64,000 nucleotides of DNA from an uncultured Clostridium sp. (GTDB lineage Bacteria > Bacillota > Clostridia > Lachnospirales > Lachnospiraceae): the NCBI GenBank assembly GCA_934438135.1, contig CAKSBP010000016.1, forward strand, positions 1-64,000, given 5' to 3'. The translations under genes and the position numbers were made by a program. Below, piece after piece: positions 7,962-16,446 of the stretch. The notes beneath the pieces are model-generated. The model made no database searches and was not told the DNA's origin. It worked only from the letters and a program-made list of their open reading frames with translations. How positions within the stretch are numbered: the stretch's first letter is position 1; every line of letters starts with the position of its first letter.

Positions 7962-9818
7962 ATGTGTGGAATTGCAGGATTTTTTCATAAATCTGAGCCG
8001 TATAACAGGATGCGGGAATACTGGCTTTCGATTTTAAATAACATGGCGGAAAGTATCCGTCACCGTGGACCAGATGAAGGTGATGTGTATTTAGAAGATG
8101 GGATTGGGCTTGCTCATAGACGTCTTTCGATTATCGATCTTGTTTCCGGCGGGCAGCCAATGGAAGCAGTCAAGGATGGAAGAAATTATGTCATTGTATA
8201 TAATGGTGAATGTTATAATACGATGGAATTAAAACAGGATTTAATAAAACAGGGATATTCTTTTTGTACAACTTCAGATACGGAAATTATGCTGGCTTCC
8301 TACATAATATATGGGGAGCAGTTCATTGAAAGAGTGAACGGAATTTTTGCTTGTGCCATTTGGGATAAAGCGGAAGAGAAATTAATTTTGTATCGGGATA
8401 GGGCAGGAGTGAAGCCTCTATTTTACACGGTTTTAAAGAATGGAACTTTTATATTTGGTTCGGAGTTAAAAGCGTTGTTTCTATTTCCAGGTGTAGAAGC
8501 GGTATTAGATAGAAAGGGTTTAAATGAAGTATTTACCCTTGGGCCTGCAAAGACGTATGGTTCAGGGGTATTTCGTAATGTAAAGGAAGTTCTTCCAGGA
8601 AATTATCTTGTGTGTGATGGAAAAACGGTGACGGAGAGGGTCTATTGGAAGCTGGAAAGTGTGCCTCATACAGATTCTTATGAAGAGACGATTCAAAAGA
8701 CCATGTATCTGGTTCGGGATTCTATTCGACGTCAGATGGTTTCGGATGTCCCGATCTGTACGTTTTTGTCTGGAGGAGTAGACAGCAGTATTGTAACGGC
8801 AGTCTGTGCCAAGGAACTTTTAAAAAAAGGAGAGCAGCTGAATACATTTTCCTTTGATTTTGTGGGGCATGATAAGTATTTTAAATCGAATTCCTTTCAG
8901 CCATCTCAGGATCGTCCTTATGTAGATATCTGCGTAAATGCATTGAACACCAATCATCGGTATTTAGAGTGTGAAAACTGTACACTGGCAGATGATTTAT
9001 ACAAAGCAGTGGATGCCAGAGATTTGCCGAATATGGCGGATGTAGAATCTTCTTTATTATATTTCTGTAAGGAAGTAAAGAAATATTATAAGGTTGCTTT
9101 GACGGGAGAGTGTGCTGATGAGATTTTCGGAGGTTATCCGTGGTTTTCTGATCCAGAGGCGTTTGGAAATCATTGTTTCCCTTGGGCAAAGGATTTATCG
9201 CCGAGAAAGGCAATGCTCAAAGATGAATTCGTGGAAGTTCTAGGAATGGAAGATTATGCATCCAATGCCTATGAGAGAACTATTAAGGAGACACCCAAAT
9301 TGGAAGGAGAATCGAAGGAGGAGGCGAGGCGACGGGAGATAACTTTTTTGAATCAAAAATGGTTTATGCAGACGTTATTAGATCGAATGGACCGTACCAG
9401 CAGTTTTTGCGGGCTGGAAGCTAGAGTACCTATTGCGGACCATCGGATTATGCAGTATGTATTTAATGTGCCTTGGGAGATGAAATGTAAAAATGGGTTG
9501 AAAAAAAGCCTTTTGCGGGCAGCTGGGAAAGGAATTCTGCCAGATGAGGTACTGTACCGGAGAAAGAGTCCCTATCCAAAGACTTATGATCCAGCCTATG
9601 AGAAAATTCTGGCTGATCGGTTGAGGGAGGTCGTAGAAAATTCATCTTCGCCGGTAAATCAATTCTTGGATAAAAAGAAAGTAGAGCAGTTTATACAAAG
9701 TCCAAAGGACTATGGAAGACCTTGGTATGGACAGCTGATGGCAGGTCCACAGTTAATGGCGTATACACTTCAGATAAATTATTGGATGGAGAAGTATAAG
9801 ATTCGGGTAGAAGAATGA
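7962..9818 (+). CDS. asnB: Glutamine-hydrolysing asparagine synthase
   Basis: The protein has 618 residues. It starts MCGIAGF with Cys2 as the class II glutamine amidotransferase nucleophile, behind AGGAGGG. The glutaminase domain covers about 1-200 (RHRGPDEG, YNGEIYN-like YNGECYN). The synthetase domain follows with the PP-loop SGGVDSS at about 270-276 and the ECADEIFGGY segment. It makes asparagine from aspartate, glutamine and ATP. Full length for the family (about 610-640). It is monocistronic and converges on the CXXX-peptide operon, sharing the terminator region. Asn-synthase-like enzymes occur in lasso peptide loci, but this one has an intact glutaminase and is more simply a housekeeping AsnB. 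Confidence 0.92.
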   Translation: MCGIAGFFHKSEPYNRMREYWLSILNNMAESIRHRGPDEGDVYLEDGIGLAHRRLSIIDLVSGGQPMEAVKDGRNYVIVYNGECYNTMELKQDLIKQGYSFCTTSDTEIMLASYIIYGEQFIERVNGIFACAIWDKAEEKLILYRDRAGVKPLFYTVLKNGTFIFGSELKALFLFPGVEAVLDRKGLNEVFTLGPAKTYGSGVFRNVKEVLPGNYLVCDGKTVTERVYWKLESVPHTDSYEETIQKTMYLVRDSIRRQMVSDVPICTFLSGGVDSSIVTAVCAKELLKKGEQLNTFSFDFVGHDKYFKSNSFQPSQDRPYVDICVNALNTNHRYLECENCTLADDLYKAVDARDLPNMADVESSLLYFCKEVKKYYKVALTGECADEIFGGYPWFSDPEAFGNHCFPWAKDLSPRKAMLKDEFVEVLGMEDYASNAYERTIKETPKLEGESKEEARRREITFLNQKWFMQTLLDRMDRTSSFCGLEARVPIADHRIMQYVFNVPWEMKCKNGLKKSLLRAAGKGILPDEVLYRRKSPYPKTYDPAYEKILADRLREVVENSSSPVNQFLDKKKVEQFIQSPKDYGRPWYGQLMAGPQLMAYTLQINYWMEKYKIRVEE

Positions 9819-9827
9819 TAATAAAAA

Positions 9828-9858
9828 AACCCCAACCATAATTAAAATGATTGGGGTT
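9828..9858 (-). terminator. Shared (mainly minus-strand) terminator between asnB and the CXXX-peptide operon
   Basis: The stem AACCCCAA / TTGGGGTT has a run of seven A on its left flank, so on the minus strand it ends in T7 just after the precursor peptide gene. Read on the plus strand it may also stop asnB, with a weaker T tract. Confidence 0.8.
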
Positions 9859-9873
9859 CCGATTTTAGTTTAA

Positions 9874-10071
9874 CTAGGATGAATAATAGCTGTTGCTTAA
9901 GCATCCAGTTCTGCAGCTTGAGTGACATCCACCTTTGCAGCTTTGTCCACAGGTACCGCCACAAAGGTAGTAACACTGTACTACACATGTACTAGCACAT
10001 GTGCCGCATCCAAAACCTTTTGTGTCTGCGTTTACATTAGCAATTTTCTTATTAGAAAACATATGTTTCAT
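9874..10071 (-). CDS. CXXX-repeat Cys-rich RiPP precursor peptide
   Basis: The peptide has 65 residues. A leader of about 21 residues (MKHMFSNKKIANVNADTKGFG) precedes a core with ten cysteines at 22, 25, 29, 33, 37, 41, 45, 49, 53 and 57. After the first CGTC, every cysteine is exactly four residues apart (C-x3 repeated), with Gly, Ser and Thr dominating the gaps. It ends SNSYYSS. The start follows GGAGGTG on the minus strand. It is the last gene of a five-gene operon with a radical SAM/SPASM maturase, an accessory protein, a subtilase and an ABC exporter. This matches the CXXX-repeat radical SAM target type proposed by Haft and Basu. Thioether or other Cys-linked cross-links are inferred, not shown. 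Confidence 0.85.
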   Translation of the reverse strand: MKHMFSNKKIANVNADTKGFGCGTCASTCVVQCYYLCGGTCGQSCKGGCHSSCRTGCLSNSYYSS

Positions 10072-10102
10072 AGTAACACCTCCTTTTTTACAGACTTTAT
10101 AT

Positions 10103-10393
10103 CTATAAACTTAAATAGATATCACAGGTACGGAAATCAATATTCCATTGCATTCCTTTTTTAGATTCCCAGTTGTACTTCTTGTACATGTTTTCCCACC
10201 ATTCCTGCATTTGCAGCTTCGCTTTTCCTTCTTCTATGTACATTTTATCAAGTAGTTTCTTTGTTTCTTCTTCATTCAAAAAACCAGATTCAAGGGTGCC
10301 CAATAATTCCTCAATACCATTTTTTCTTTCATATAGAGTTAAAAGTTCATTTTTTTCTTCTACTGTAACTTTTCCTACCATTTTTTCGTCCAT
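10103..10393 (-). CDS. CXXX-repeat peptide modification accessory protein
   Basis: The protein has 96 residues, mostly charged alpha-helix, without signal peptide, membrane segment or metal motif. It begins MDEKMVGKVTVEEKNELLTL and ends with a short aromatic segment (MQWNIDFRTCDIYLSL). It lies 23 bases after the maturase gene and 31 bases before the precursor. That matches the small modification-system protein reported beside CXXX-repeat maturases. A role as precursor-binding adaptor (RRE-like chaperone) is an inference; I do not see the usual winged-helix RRE pattern clearly. Confidence 0.65.
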   Translation of the reverse strand: MDEKMVGKVTVEEKNELLTLYERKNGIEELLGTLESGFLNEEETKKLLDKMYIEEGKAKLQMQEWWENMYKKYNWESKKGMQWNIDFRTCDIYLSL

Positions 10394-10416
10394 ATTCAGA
10401 TCATCCTTTCATTTTA

Positions 10417-12525
10417 TCATTGTTTTATTAAATCAAACGGATCAAGATAGTCAATTGGCTGTATTACATGTGTAAATGAATCATAACCATTTTCTTTTAG
10501 TTTGGTTTGAAGATTCATAGACATATTTCTCTGAATATGATTTAATAAACACTGATTTTTTGATGGTGTATTTATCTCACCTGTTGTTTTTAGATTTTGC
10601 AGTTTGCAGCGATCGCAGCTGTATACATCGCATTTGCTGCAGATAGGTGCATTTTTAAGGTTATATAACTGTGCATTTTTAATATCAAAACCTGTTTCAA
10701 GACTGCCAATAAAATTATCTGGATTATCGAAGTAGAAGCCTGGACAGGCATATATTTTTCCATTTGGAGCAAGTGCAAAGGTCGTAGCTCCTGCGTCACA
10801 GTTATTCATAGATTCTAAGTTCCATAAATCGGTTAATCCATTTATTTCGGGTTCTTTTCCTTCTAAGAAGAGCTGATATACATAGTCGCTGATTTTTTCT
10901 AATTGTATTTGGTAATTATCCAAATCACCCTGCTTCCAGTTATGTAAATCATCCACAATTAAATTAATTCTCTTATCCTCATCTAACAGTTTTTTTGCCA
11001 TAGTATAAAAATTTTCGATATTCTTTCTGCTGAGAATCAGATTTGCAATAAAGCAGGAATCTTTGGCATCTACTTGATTATCATAAACTGCGATATCATT
11101 TCCATTCATTCCAGCACGGTCAATTTTTAAATAGTCCTTGTAGGAACTATTGACTAGCCCTTCTGGTATTCCCAGCAGTACAGGAGTAATGTTTTGCTTT
11201 TTGCAGAATGCAATGCCTTTTTTAAATACTTCAGGTGACATAACTTCTTTTGTTCCTCGTTCATTTCGATAAGAACAATGTGGTTCTATTTGATCAGATG
11301 TTATAAACTGCATATATCGTTCTTCACCTTCAGTTTTTCTCTTGGATACAAGTCCTGTTACTTTTTCAAACTTATCCCAGAAATATTTATTAGCACGAAC
11401 GGTTGCTTTATGCATTTTACAAAGGTAAGTAGCTCTTTGGTATATTGTACTTGTATCCGCTAAATCATAGTTGCAGCCCTGACACCATGCACATCCACTT
11501 GCTACTTCACAGGTAACGCATTCCGGTAAGCTTTGGCTGGTAAGATCCAGTGAAAGAAATGGCCTTAATTTGTCATTGTCAATACCTGTATCTGCATTGC
11601 CAATTATGATTGGTGGGCGGTTGCTCAAGCTGACGCCAAGGAAGCGGACACATGGTGTAAAATTTCCCTCTGTATCAACTGCCAGCATTTTTCCAGCACC
11701 ACAGTAATTTTGTTTTTTCTCATCTTCTGATAGTGGATTTCCGATATGTGGATCAAAGAAGCGAACTGTATATTCTTCCCACAAGCGATTTTCCAATACA
11801 TAATCAGCTAATTCTTTCAGCTGCTGTTCCAGAATTAAGTCATCGCCGTCTTCCCATACATCCTCAAAAACAACGTTGGCAGCAACACTTTTTATACCAA
11901 GATTCCATAGACTAATGATGCTGTCTTTTAAATATGGAATATCAGCATGTGCGAATGTTGCCTTGGTGGAGCCTCCAGGAAGCTGCTTTAGCCAGAGAGG
12001 GACATTTTTAATGACTTCATCGTAGGAACCAGAACCATCTGGTTTTACCCTCTGTAAATCATGTTTTATCTTATTTCCATCAATACTAATACCAATAGAA
12101 AGATGCTTGAGGTTTTTTTTAATATAATGCTGTACTTTTGGAGTATTGTATAATAAGCCGTTGGTTGAAAAGGATAAACGATAGCTGTTAAACCATGGAT
12201 GATCAAGTAAAAACATCTGCTGTTTAATGTAGTCTGTTAATTTATCAATCAAATCAATTTCAAGAAATGGCTCTCCACCAATAAATTCCCAGATTACGGA
12301 TTTGTTGTCAAAAATATCTCGATTGGCAAGAAAGTAATCAACCGCTTTTTTAGCAGTTTCAAAAGACATTCTCTTAGTATGGTTTTTTCCTGTCATATAA
12401 CAGTATTTGCATGCCAGATTACAGTCTTCGGTTACACTGAATGTAATGTTTTTGGGATTTCCAAGTCCTTCCCAGTTATCTGGCAGATCTCCCATATAGA
12501 TTGTTTTGTTTTTCTCCACGTTCAT
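10417..12525 (-). CDS. Radical SAM/SPASM maturase fused to a second maturase-like half (CXXX-repeat peptide)
   Basis: The protein has 702 residues. The radical SAM cluster motif is CNLACKYC (Cys35, 39, 42), followed by EFIGGEPFLE and STNG. A SPASM-like Cys set spans about 275-375 (YCGAGKML, CVRFLG, CVTCEVASGCAWCQGC, YLCKMHK). From about residue 405 a second part begins (MQFITSDQIEPHCSYRNERG). It has no CxxxCxxC motif but a second SPASM-like set (NNCDAGATTFALAPNGKIYACPG is split by a Thr-rich turn; ICSKCDVYSCDRCKLQ; QCLLNH). The two halves look like the radical SAM maturase and the CXXX-repeat peptide maturase families joined in one chain. It should bind several 4Fe-4S clusters and install cross-links on the Cys-rich precursor encoded downstream. 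Confidence 0.85.
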   Translation of the reverse strand: MNVEKNKTIYMGDLPDNWEGLGNPKNITFSVTEDCNLACKYCYMTGKNHTKRMSFETAKKAVDYFLANRDIFDNKSVIWEFIGGEPFLEIDLIDKLTDYIKQQMFLLDHPWFNSYRLSFSTNGLLYNTPKVQHYIKKNLKHLSIGISIDGNKIKHDLQRVKPDGSGSYDEVIKNVPLWLKQLPGGSTKATFAHADIPYLKDSIISLWNLGIKSVAANVVFEDVWEDGDDLILEQQLKELADYVLENRLWEEYTVRFFDPHIGNPLSEDEKKQNYCGAGKMLAVDTEGNFTPCVRFLGVSLSNRPPIIIGNADTGIDNDKLRPFLSLDLTSQSLPECVTCEVASGCAWCQGCNYDLADTSTIYQRATYLCKMHKATVRANKYFWDKFEKVTGLVSKRKTEGEERYMQFITSDQIEPHCSYRNERGTKEVMSPEVFKKGIAFCKKQNITPVLLGIPEGLVNSSYKDYLKIDRAGMNGNDIAVYDNQVDAKDSCFIANLILSRKNIENFYTMAKKLLDEDKRINLIVDDLHNWKQGDLDNYQIQLEKISDYVYQLFLEGKEPEINGLTDLWNLESMNNCDAGATTFALAPNGKIYACPGFYFDNPDNFIGSLETGFDIKNAQLYNLKNAPICSKCDVYSCDRCKLQNLKTTGEINTPSKNQCLLNHIQRNMSMNLQTKLKENGYDSFTHVIQPIDYLDPFDLIKQ

Positions 12526-12553
12526 TCTCCCTTCTTAATTTTAATACAAATGT

Positions 12554-13237
12554 CTATAATAATTTTTTATATTCTTTTAATTTGGATAAAAATGTAAGAT
12601 TGTTATCCTGTATCGATTTGGATATGTGCCCGGTAATGTAGGCAGCAGCCATACTGTTGCCACACATATTTGGGTGATTTACTAATTCTGTTAAGGCGGG
12701 TATGTTGTCGATTCCAGCTGGAGCATAAAAAAACTTGTCTTTAAAATAAAATTCATTTACTCCCAGGATACGATCTGCCTTTACCCCAATAACACCTTTT
12801 AAATAAGCTGGATACGAAATTTCTCCATTGTTTCCAGCAGCAGCAACCAGTAGAACCTGACTTTTTTTTGCTTCTTTTATAATTTTTTTAAAATAACGAG
12901 TGTATTTCTTATTTTCTGTGCCTAAACTCAGATGTATGATATCTGGTTTATAATCAAACACTTTTGAAAGTGCATAGAGAAGTACTCTTACATCTGCTGA
13001 TAAGTTTTCATCCAGCAGCTTTATATTAAGAAATTCAACATTTGGATTGAAATGCTGTATAATACCAGCAACGGCTGTAGCATGCTGATTCTTTTCTGGA
13101 AGTGCTTTTGTTTCCTCAATATATCCGTCCTGATTTACGCCAACTCCAAATGATAGTAAAATATTTTTTCTTAAATCACCAATTGAATCATCAATGCCGC
13201 TATCAATTATGGCGATCCTTACCTTTCTTTCCATCAT
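12554..13237 (-). CDS. Leaderless S8 (subtilisin-like) serine protease of the RiPP operon
   Basis: The protein has 227 residues from the ATG at 13237, which has AAGGAGG six bases upstream. A longer in-frame start lies deeper in the exporter gene and lacks a ribosome site. The catalytic triad is present: Asp12 in AIIDSGID, His52 in NQHATAVAG and Ser195 in CGNSMAAAY, where the usual GTSMA is GNSMA. The oxyanion Asn is in AAGNNGE. No signal or propeptide is seen, so it acts in the cytoplasm. It overlaps the exporter end by 35 bases. The exporter has no C39 peptidase domain, so this enzyme is the natural candidate for leader removal. Confidence 0.85.
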   Translation of the reverse strand: MMERKVRIAIIDSGIDDSIGDLRKNILLSFGVGVNQDGYIEETKALPEKNQHATAVAGIIQHFNPNVEFLNIKLLDENLSADVRVLLYALSKVFDYKPDIIHLSLGTENKKYTRYFKKIIKEAKKSQVLLVAAAGNNGEISYPAYLKGVIGVKADRILGVNEFYFKDKFFYAPAGIDNIPALTELVNHPNMCGNSMAAAYITGHISKSIQDNNLTFLSKLKEYKKLL

Positions 13238-15014
13238 CACAATCCTCCTTGGAATTTTCATTAATCAAATCAACTTCTGCTTTATATAGTTTTTGATAAA
13301 ATGCATTGGATTTCATGAGAGAATGGTGTGTTCCGCATCCAACAATCTTACCATCATCTACAACATAGATTACATCTGATTCAATTATGGTAGAGAGACG
13401 ATGTGCAATGGTAACAACTGTATATCTTTTTGCAAGATCATCTATTGCTTTTTTTATGTAAAATTGTGATTCATTATCTAAGGCAGATGTTGCTTCATCA
13501 AATAGAATCACTTTACTTCCTTTTAACAATACACGGGCTATTGCCAAACGCTGTTTTTGGCCTCCTGATAGATAAATTCCATTTTCACCAAGACGGGTAT
13601 CATACTTTTGAGGCAGACTCAAAATAAAATCATCAATGTATGCACGTTTACAAGCTTGTTTTAATTGCTGATCGGTTGCGTCTGGTTTACACAATAACAG
13701 ATTTTCCTTTATGGTCATAGAAAACAGAAAAGGTTCCTGCCTGACAACGGAAATTTCATTCCGTAATGCTTCTTCATCTAAATCATCCATATTGATTCCA
13801 TCTAGAGTTATGATTCCACTGGATGGTTCATAGAGTTTGAGTATAAGATTAAAAATAGTACTTTTTCCGCTTCCGCTGCTTCCAACAAATGCTGTTTTCT
13901 GATTGGACTTTATTTCAAATGAAATATTCTTCAGTATATCTTCATCTTTGTTATATTGAAAGGAAACGTTCTGAAATTGAATATTTCCCTTTGGATTTTT
14001 AATTTTATGTATGCCAAATTTTTCTTTTGGATAGTTCATACCATCTATCAGCAGAAGCATCCTTTCTAGAGAAGTCATAACCTGCTGAATGTTTAAATTA
14101 ATATTACTTACGCTAAGTAATGAAAATAGAAATTGCTGTGTATAGGAAATAAAAGTAATATACAGTGCGGAACTCAAAGAACCACGGACTACAAAGATTC
14201 CTCCAATTATAATAATGATATATTTTGTAAGGATATTAATGTTGTGTGATAGGAGAGAAGCAATGGAGTTCATAACAGTCATTTTTATATTTAATTTTTT
14301 TAGTGTCTGCGAGATGACTGTAAAATTTTGTAATCGTTCTTTTTTTATGCCAAAACTTTTTATTTCGCGTATTCCCCAGATTCCTTCTGAAGAACTACTA
14401 AAGTATGCATCATTGGCTTTCGCAGATTCCTGATTTATAACACGTATTTTCCGGCCAAAATATCGTGCAATAAGGAAAGTAAATGGAAAGCTACATAAAA
14501 TAATAAGCGCAAGCTTAAAGCTTATAAGAAAGCTTGCAATGGCTACACCTATTAATCGGCCAATGTCTACTACGAATTTTTGCAATGTATCGGTTAAAGC
14601 ATATGCAACCTGTCCAGCATCACCATGAAGTCTTGACATAAACTCACCGTTGTCGATATCATCATAAGCTTTGATAGGCATATTCAGCATAGAAGAATAG
14701 ATATCTTTTTTCATATCAAATATAATATTTTGGTTTAGAACTGCTGATAGATAGGACTGTATGTATGCAATTCCTGTATTTATTATTTCTAATACTAAAC
14801 TACAGGTAATATACAAATATGCATTCTCTAGATTTCTTAATAATACATACTGTAATGTTTTTCCCCATAGATACGGAGTAAGCAAGTCAAAAACAATGCT
14901 GGTTATAATGCATATCAGTGACATGATGAATTTAAATTTATATGGATATATGTATTTTAAAACACGCTGTATTAAAAGGAATTCTTTTTTCCTTTTTTCT
15001 ATGTTTTTTTTCAT
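13203..15014 (-). CDS. ABC exporter (fused membrane and ATPase domains) of the RiPP operon
   Basis: The protein has 603 residues. A six-helix type I exporter domain covers about 25-320 and an ATPase about 340-585, with Walker A VGSSGSGKST, signature YLSGGQKQRLA, Walker B VILFDEATSALD and switch His in IAHRLST. Unlike peptidase-containing exporters it has no N-terminal C39 domain. It is first in the operon, behind its own promoter, and should work as a homodimer exporting the modified Cys-rich peptide. The AT content is higher than in asnB next door. Confidence 0.9.
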   Translation of the reverse strand: MKKNIEKRKKEFLLIQRVLKYIYPYKFKFIMSLICIITSIVFDLLTPYLWGKTLQYVLLRNLENAYLYITCSLVLEIINTGIAYIQSYLSAVLNQNIIFDMKKDIYSSMLNMPIKAYDDIDNGEFMSRLHGDAGQVAYALTDTLQKFVVDIGRLIGVAIASFLISFKLALIILCSFPFTFLIARYFGRKIRVINQESAKANDAYFSSSSEGIWGIREIKSFGIKKERLQNFTVISQTLKKLNIKMTVMNSIASLLSHNINILTKYIIIIIGGIFVVRGSLSSALYITFISYTQQFLFSLLSVSNINLNIQQVMTSLERMLLLIDGMNYPKEKFGIHKIKNPKGNIQFQNVSFQYNKDEDILKNISFEIKSNQKTAFVGSSGSGKSTIFNLILKLYEPSSGIITLDGINMDDLDEEALRNEISVVRQEPFLFSMTIKENLLLCKPDATDQQLKQACKRAYIDDFILSLPQKYDTRLGENGIYLSGGQKQRLAIARVLLKGSKVILFDEATSALDNESQFYIKKAIDDLAKRYTVVTIAHRLSTIIESDVIYVVDDGKIVGCGTHHSLMKSNAFYQKLYKAEVDLINENSKEDCDDGKKGKDRHN

Positions 15015-15073
15015 TTCACCGTTTTCTCCATTTTTATAAAGTTTTACTATATATCAACATCCTGTTTAAATAT

Positions 15074-15102
15074 ATTGTATATCTTTTTACTATAAAATTC
15101 AA
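15074..15102 (-). promoter_or_regulatory. Predicted sigma-A promoter of the CXXX-peptide operon
   Basis: On the minus strand, TTGAAT (15102-15097) and TACAAT (15079-15074) are 17 bases apart, giving a leader of about 50 bases before the exporter start. No other good promoter is visible between the five genes, so this one probably drives all of them. Confidence 0.55.
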
Positions 15103-15158
15103 CTAGAATCAACAATTTTTTGTGAATACAGTTCAAAACATCAATGATTATAGTATAA

Positions 15159-15205
15159 AAAAACAGATTCTTAATCATAGCTAAAATGATTGAGAATCTG
15201 TTTTT
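15159..15205 (-). terminator. Terminator of the lipoprotein gene
   Basis: A 20-bp stem (AAAAACAGATTC and its complement, one G-U pair) closes a seven-base loop and ends in T7 on the minus strand. It also lies upstream of the RiPP promoter and would insulate it. Confidence 0.85.
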
Positions 15206-15230
15206 ATCTATTTCATGATGATTGAAGTCA

Positions 15231-16133
15231 TTAATATGGATGATCGCTTAATTTTGTCTTAGATGATTTCAGCTTTCCTGTTTTTTCGTCGTATTTCTTA
15301 ATTTTAATAGTATATTTGCTGCTGTTTTTATCATATGTTACAGCGGCTTCGCTGGTGGTAATCCGTTTTCCTTTATTCCATTTATAAACGTAGTCCGTAA
15401 AGTTTTTCTCGTCTTTTTCTACATGAGAATCAATTTCATGAACGTTGCTTATAATCATTGGAGAAACAATTTCACTTGCTTTTTTATTGTATTCAAATTT
15501 TTGTTTGGAATCGTTCCAGGTGTAAAAACTATAATATTTATTATTACCGTCTATTTTAGTTAGTATACCTAAATCTAAGAACTGATCAAAGTTGATATCT
15601 TCATACATAAAATTCGCAGATATGGTATCAGCAAATGTTTTATCATCCATGTCTGTATCAATATTAAATTCCTGAAATTTTTTAAAATCCTCAGTATAAA
15701 GAACAATTTTTTTGCCATCTATGTAAACCATAATCGTTTTCTGGTTTGTATTGCTGTAAGTTCCTAAATAGGTGCCTTCCAGAGAATATGGACTCTTATT
15801 TTTTTTACCAGACCCTTCTTTAGAAGTCTTTTTTTGTTTGGGTGACGTTGGTGTCTTTGTGCTGGAAGCAGTGTTTGAATCTGATTTTTCAGAAACAGCA
15901 GGTGATTCGCTTGCAGCAGTTTCTTCTGTGGGTGCAGTATCTTGTGTAGTAGTGGCAGCAGGGGAAACAGTTTTACTGGCGGGTGTCTCAGTAGTAGTTT
16001 TGTTAATGGTTCCTTCCTGGTTAGATAAAACCGTGCTGCTGTCAGATTTTCCTGAATTACACCCCGTTATAGAAAATCCACAGATAATAGCCATAGCAGT
16101 CAGTATGGCAAGTGTTTTTCGACCTTTCCTCAT
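15231..16133 (-). CDS. Putative lipoprotein with low-complexity linker
   Basis: The protein has 300 residues. It has a lipoprotein signal with lipobox SITGC (Cys25). A Ser/Thr/Pro/Glu-rich linker of about 75 residues follows (TPASKTVSPAATTTQ), then a basic patch (KQKKTSKEGSGKKNK). The globular domain of about 180 residues has the pattern YEDINFDQFLDLGIL with YYSFYTWNDSKQKFE. This resembles the XAC2610-like/FG-GAP-type beta-propeller-like repeats found in many clostridial lipoproteins of unknown function. It is expected on the outer face of the membrane. It is monocistronic, with its own promoter and terminator. Confidence 0.7.
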   Translation of the reverse strand: MRKGRKTLAILTAMAIICGFSITGCNSGKSDSSTVLSNQEGTINKTTTETPASKTVSPAATTTQDTAPTEETAASESPAVSEKSDSNTASSTKTPTSPKQKKTSKEGSGKKNKSPYSLEGTYLGTYSNTNQKTIMVYIDGKKIVLYTEDFKKFQEFNIDTDMDDKTFADTISANFMYEDINFDQFLDLGILTKIDGNNKYYSFYTWNDSKQKFEYNKKASEIVSPMIISNVHEIDSHVEKDEKNFTDYVYKWNKGKRITTSEAAVTYDKNSSKYTIKIKKYDEKTGKLKSSKTKLSDHPY

Positions 16134-16185
16134 TATAATCCTCTCCTTTTATAAACATGCACATTCATTTTGTAAAGATGCTTTT

Positions 16186-16214
16186 AGTATAGTATAAAAA
16201 ACGTCATAAAGCAA
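16186..16214 (-). promoter_or_regulatory. Predicted sigma-A promoter of the lipoprotein gene
   Basis: On the minus strand TTGCTT and TATACT are 17 bases apart. TATAC occurs twice in tandem at the -10 side. The start codon is about 53 bases downstream behind AAAGGAGAGG. Confidence 0.5.
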
Positions 16215-16360
16215 AACTTTCTCTTTTATTATAAGAAAAAAATATGTCCTTTATGTGACGATAGTGGAATCATCAATGAAAGCCGGAGGTAAAAGTTCAG
16301 AATCAGAGAGAAATACAGGTGTTTTGAAAGAGATTTGATAGGAGTATTAGGACAAAAAGA

Positions 16361-16402
16361 GAAGCGGGTGCAAATAAAATATGGTTCATTTGCACCCGCT
16401 TC
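16361..16402 (-). terminator. Terminator of the MMPL/heptad-repeat operon
   Basis: A perfect 14-bp stem GAAGCGGGTGCAAA / TTTGCACCCGCTTC has flanking A and T runs. On the minus strand it ends in TCTTTTTG, 45 bases after the operon. Confidence 0.85.
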
Positions 16403-16446
16403 TTTTCAATTAGAAATGTTTTATTGGTGAAGCTTGGTTTAAAAAA

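Noticed and set aside
7962..9818. asnB as a lasso-peptide-type cyclase belonging to the adjacent RiPP operon
   Set aside because: It keeps the complete glutaminase domain with Cys2, is on the opposite strand, and there is no lasso B1/B2 protease or RRE. Housekeeping asparagine synthase is simpler.
9874..10071. The Cys-rich peptide as a SCIFF/ranthipeptide or a metallothionein
   Set aside because: SCIFF precursors have six cysteines in a different spacing and a different upstream maturase. A metallothionein would not need a radical SAM protein, protease and exporter in its operon.
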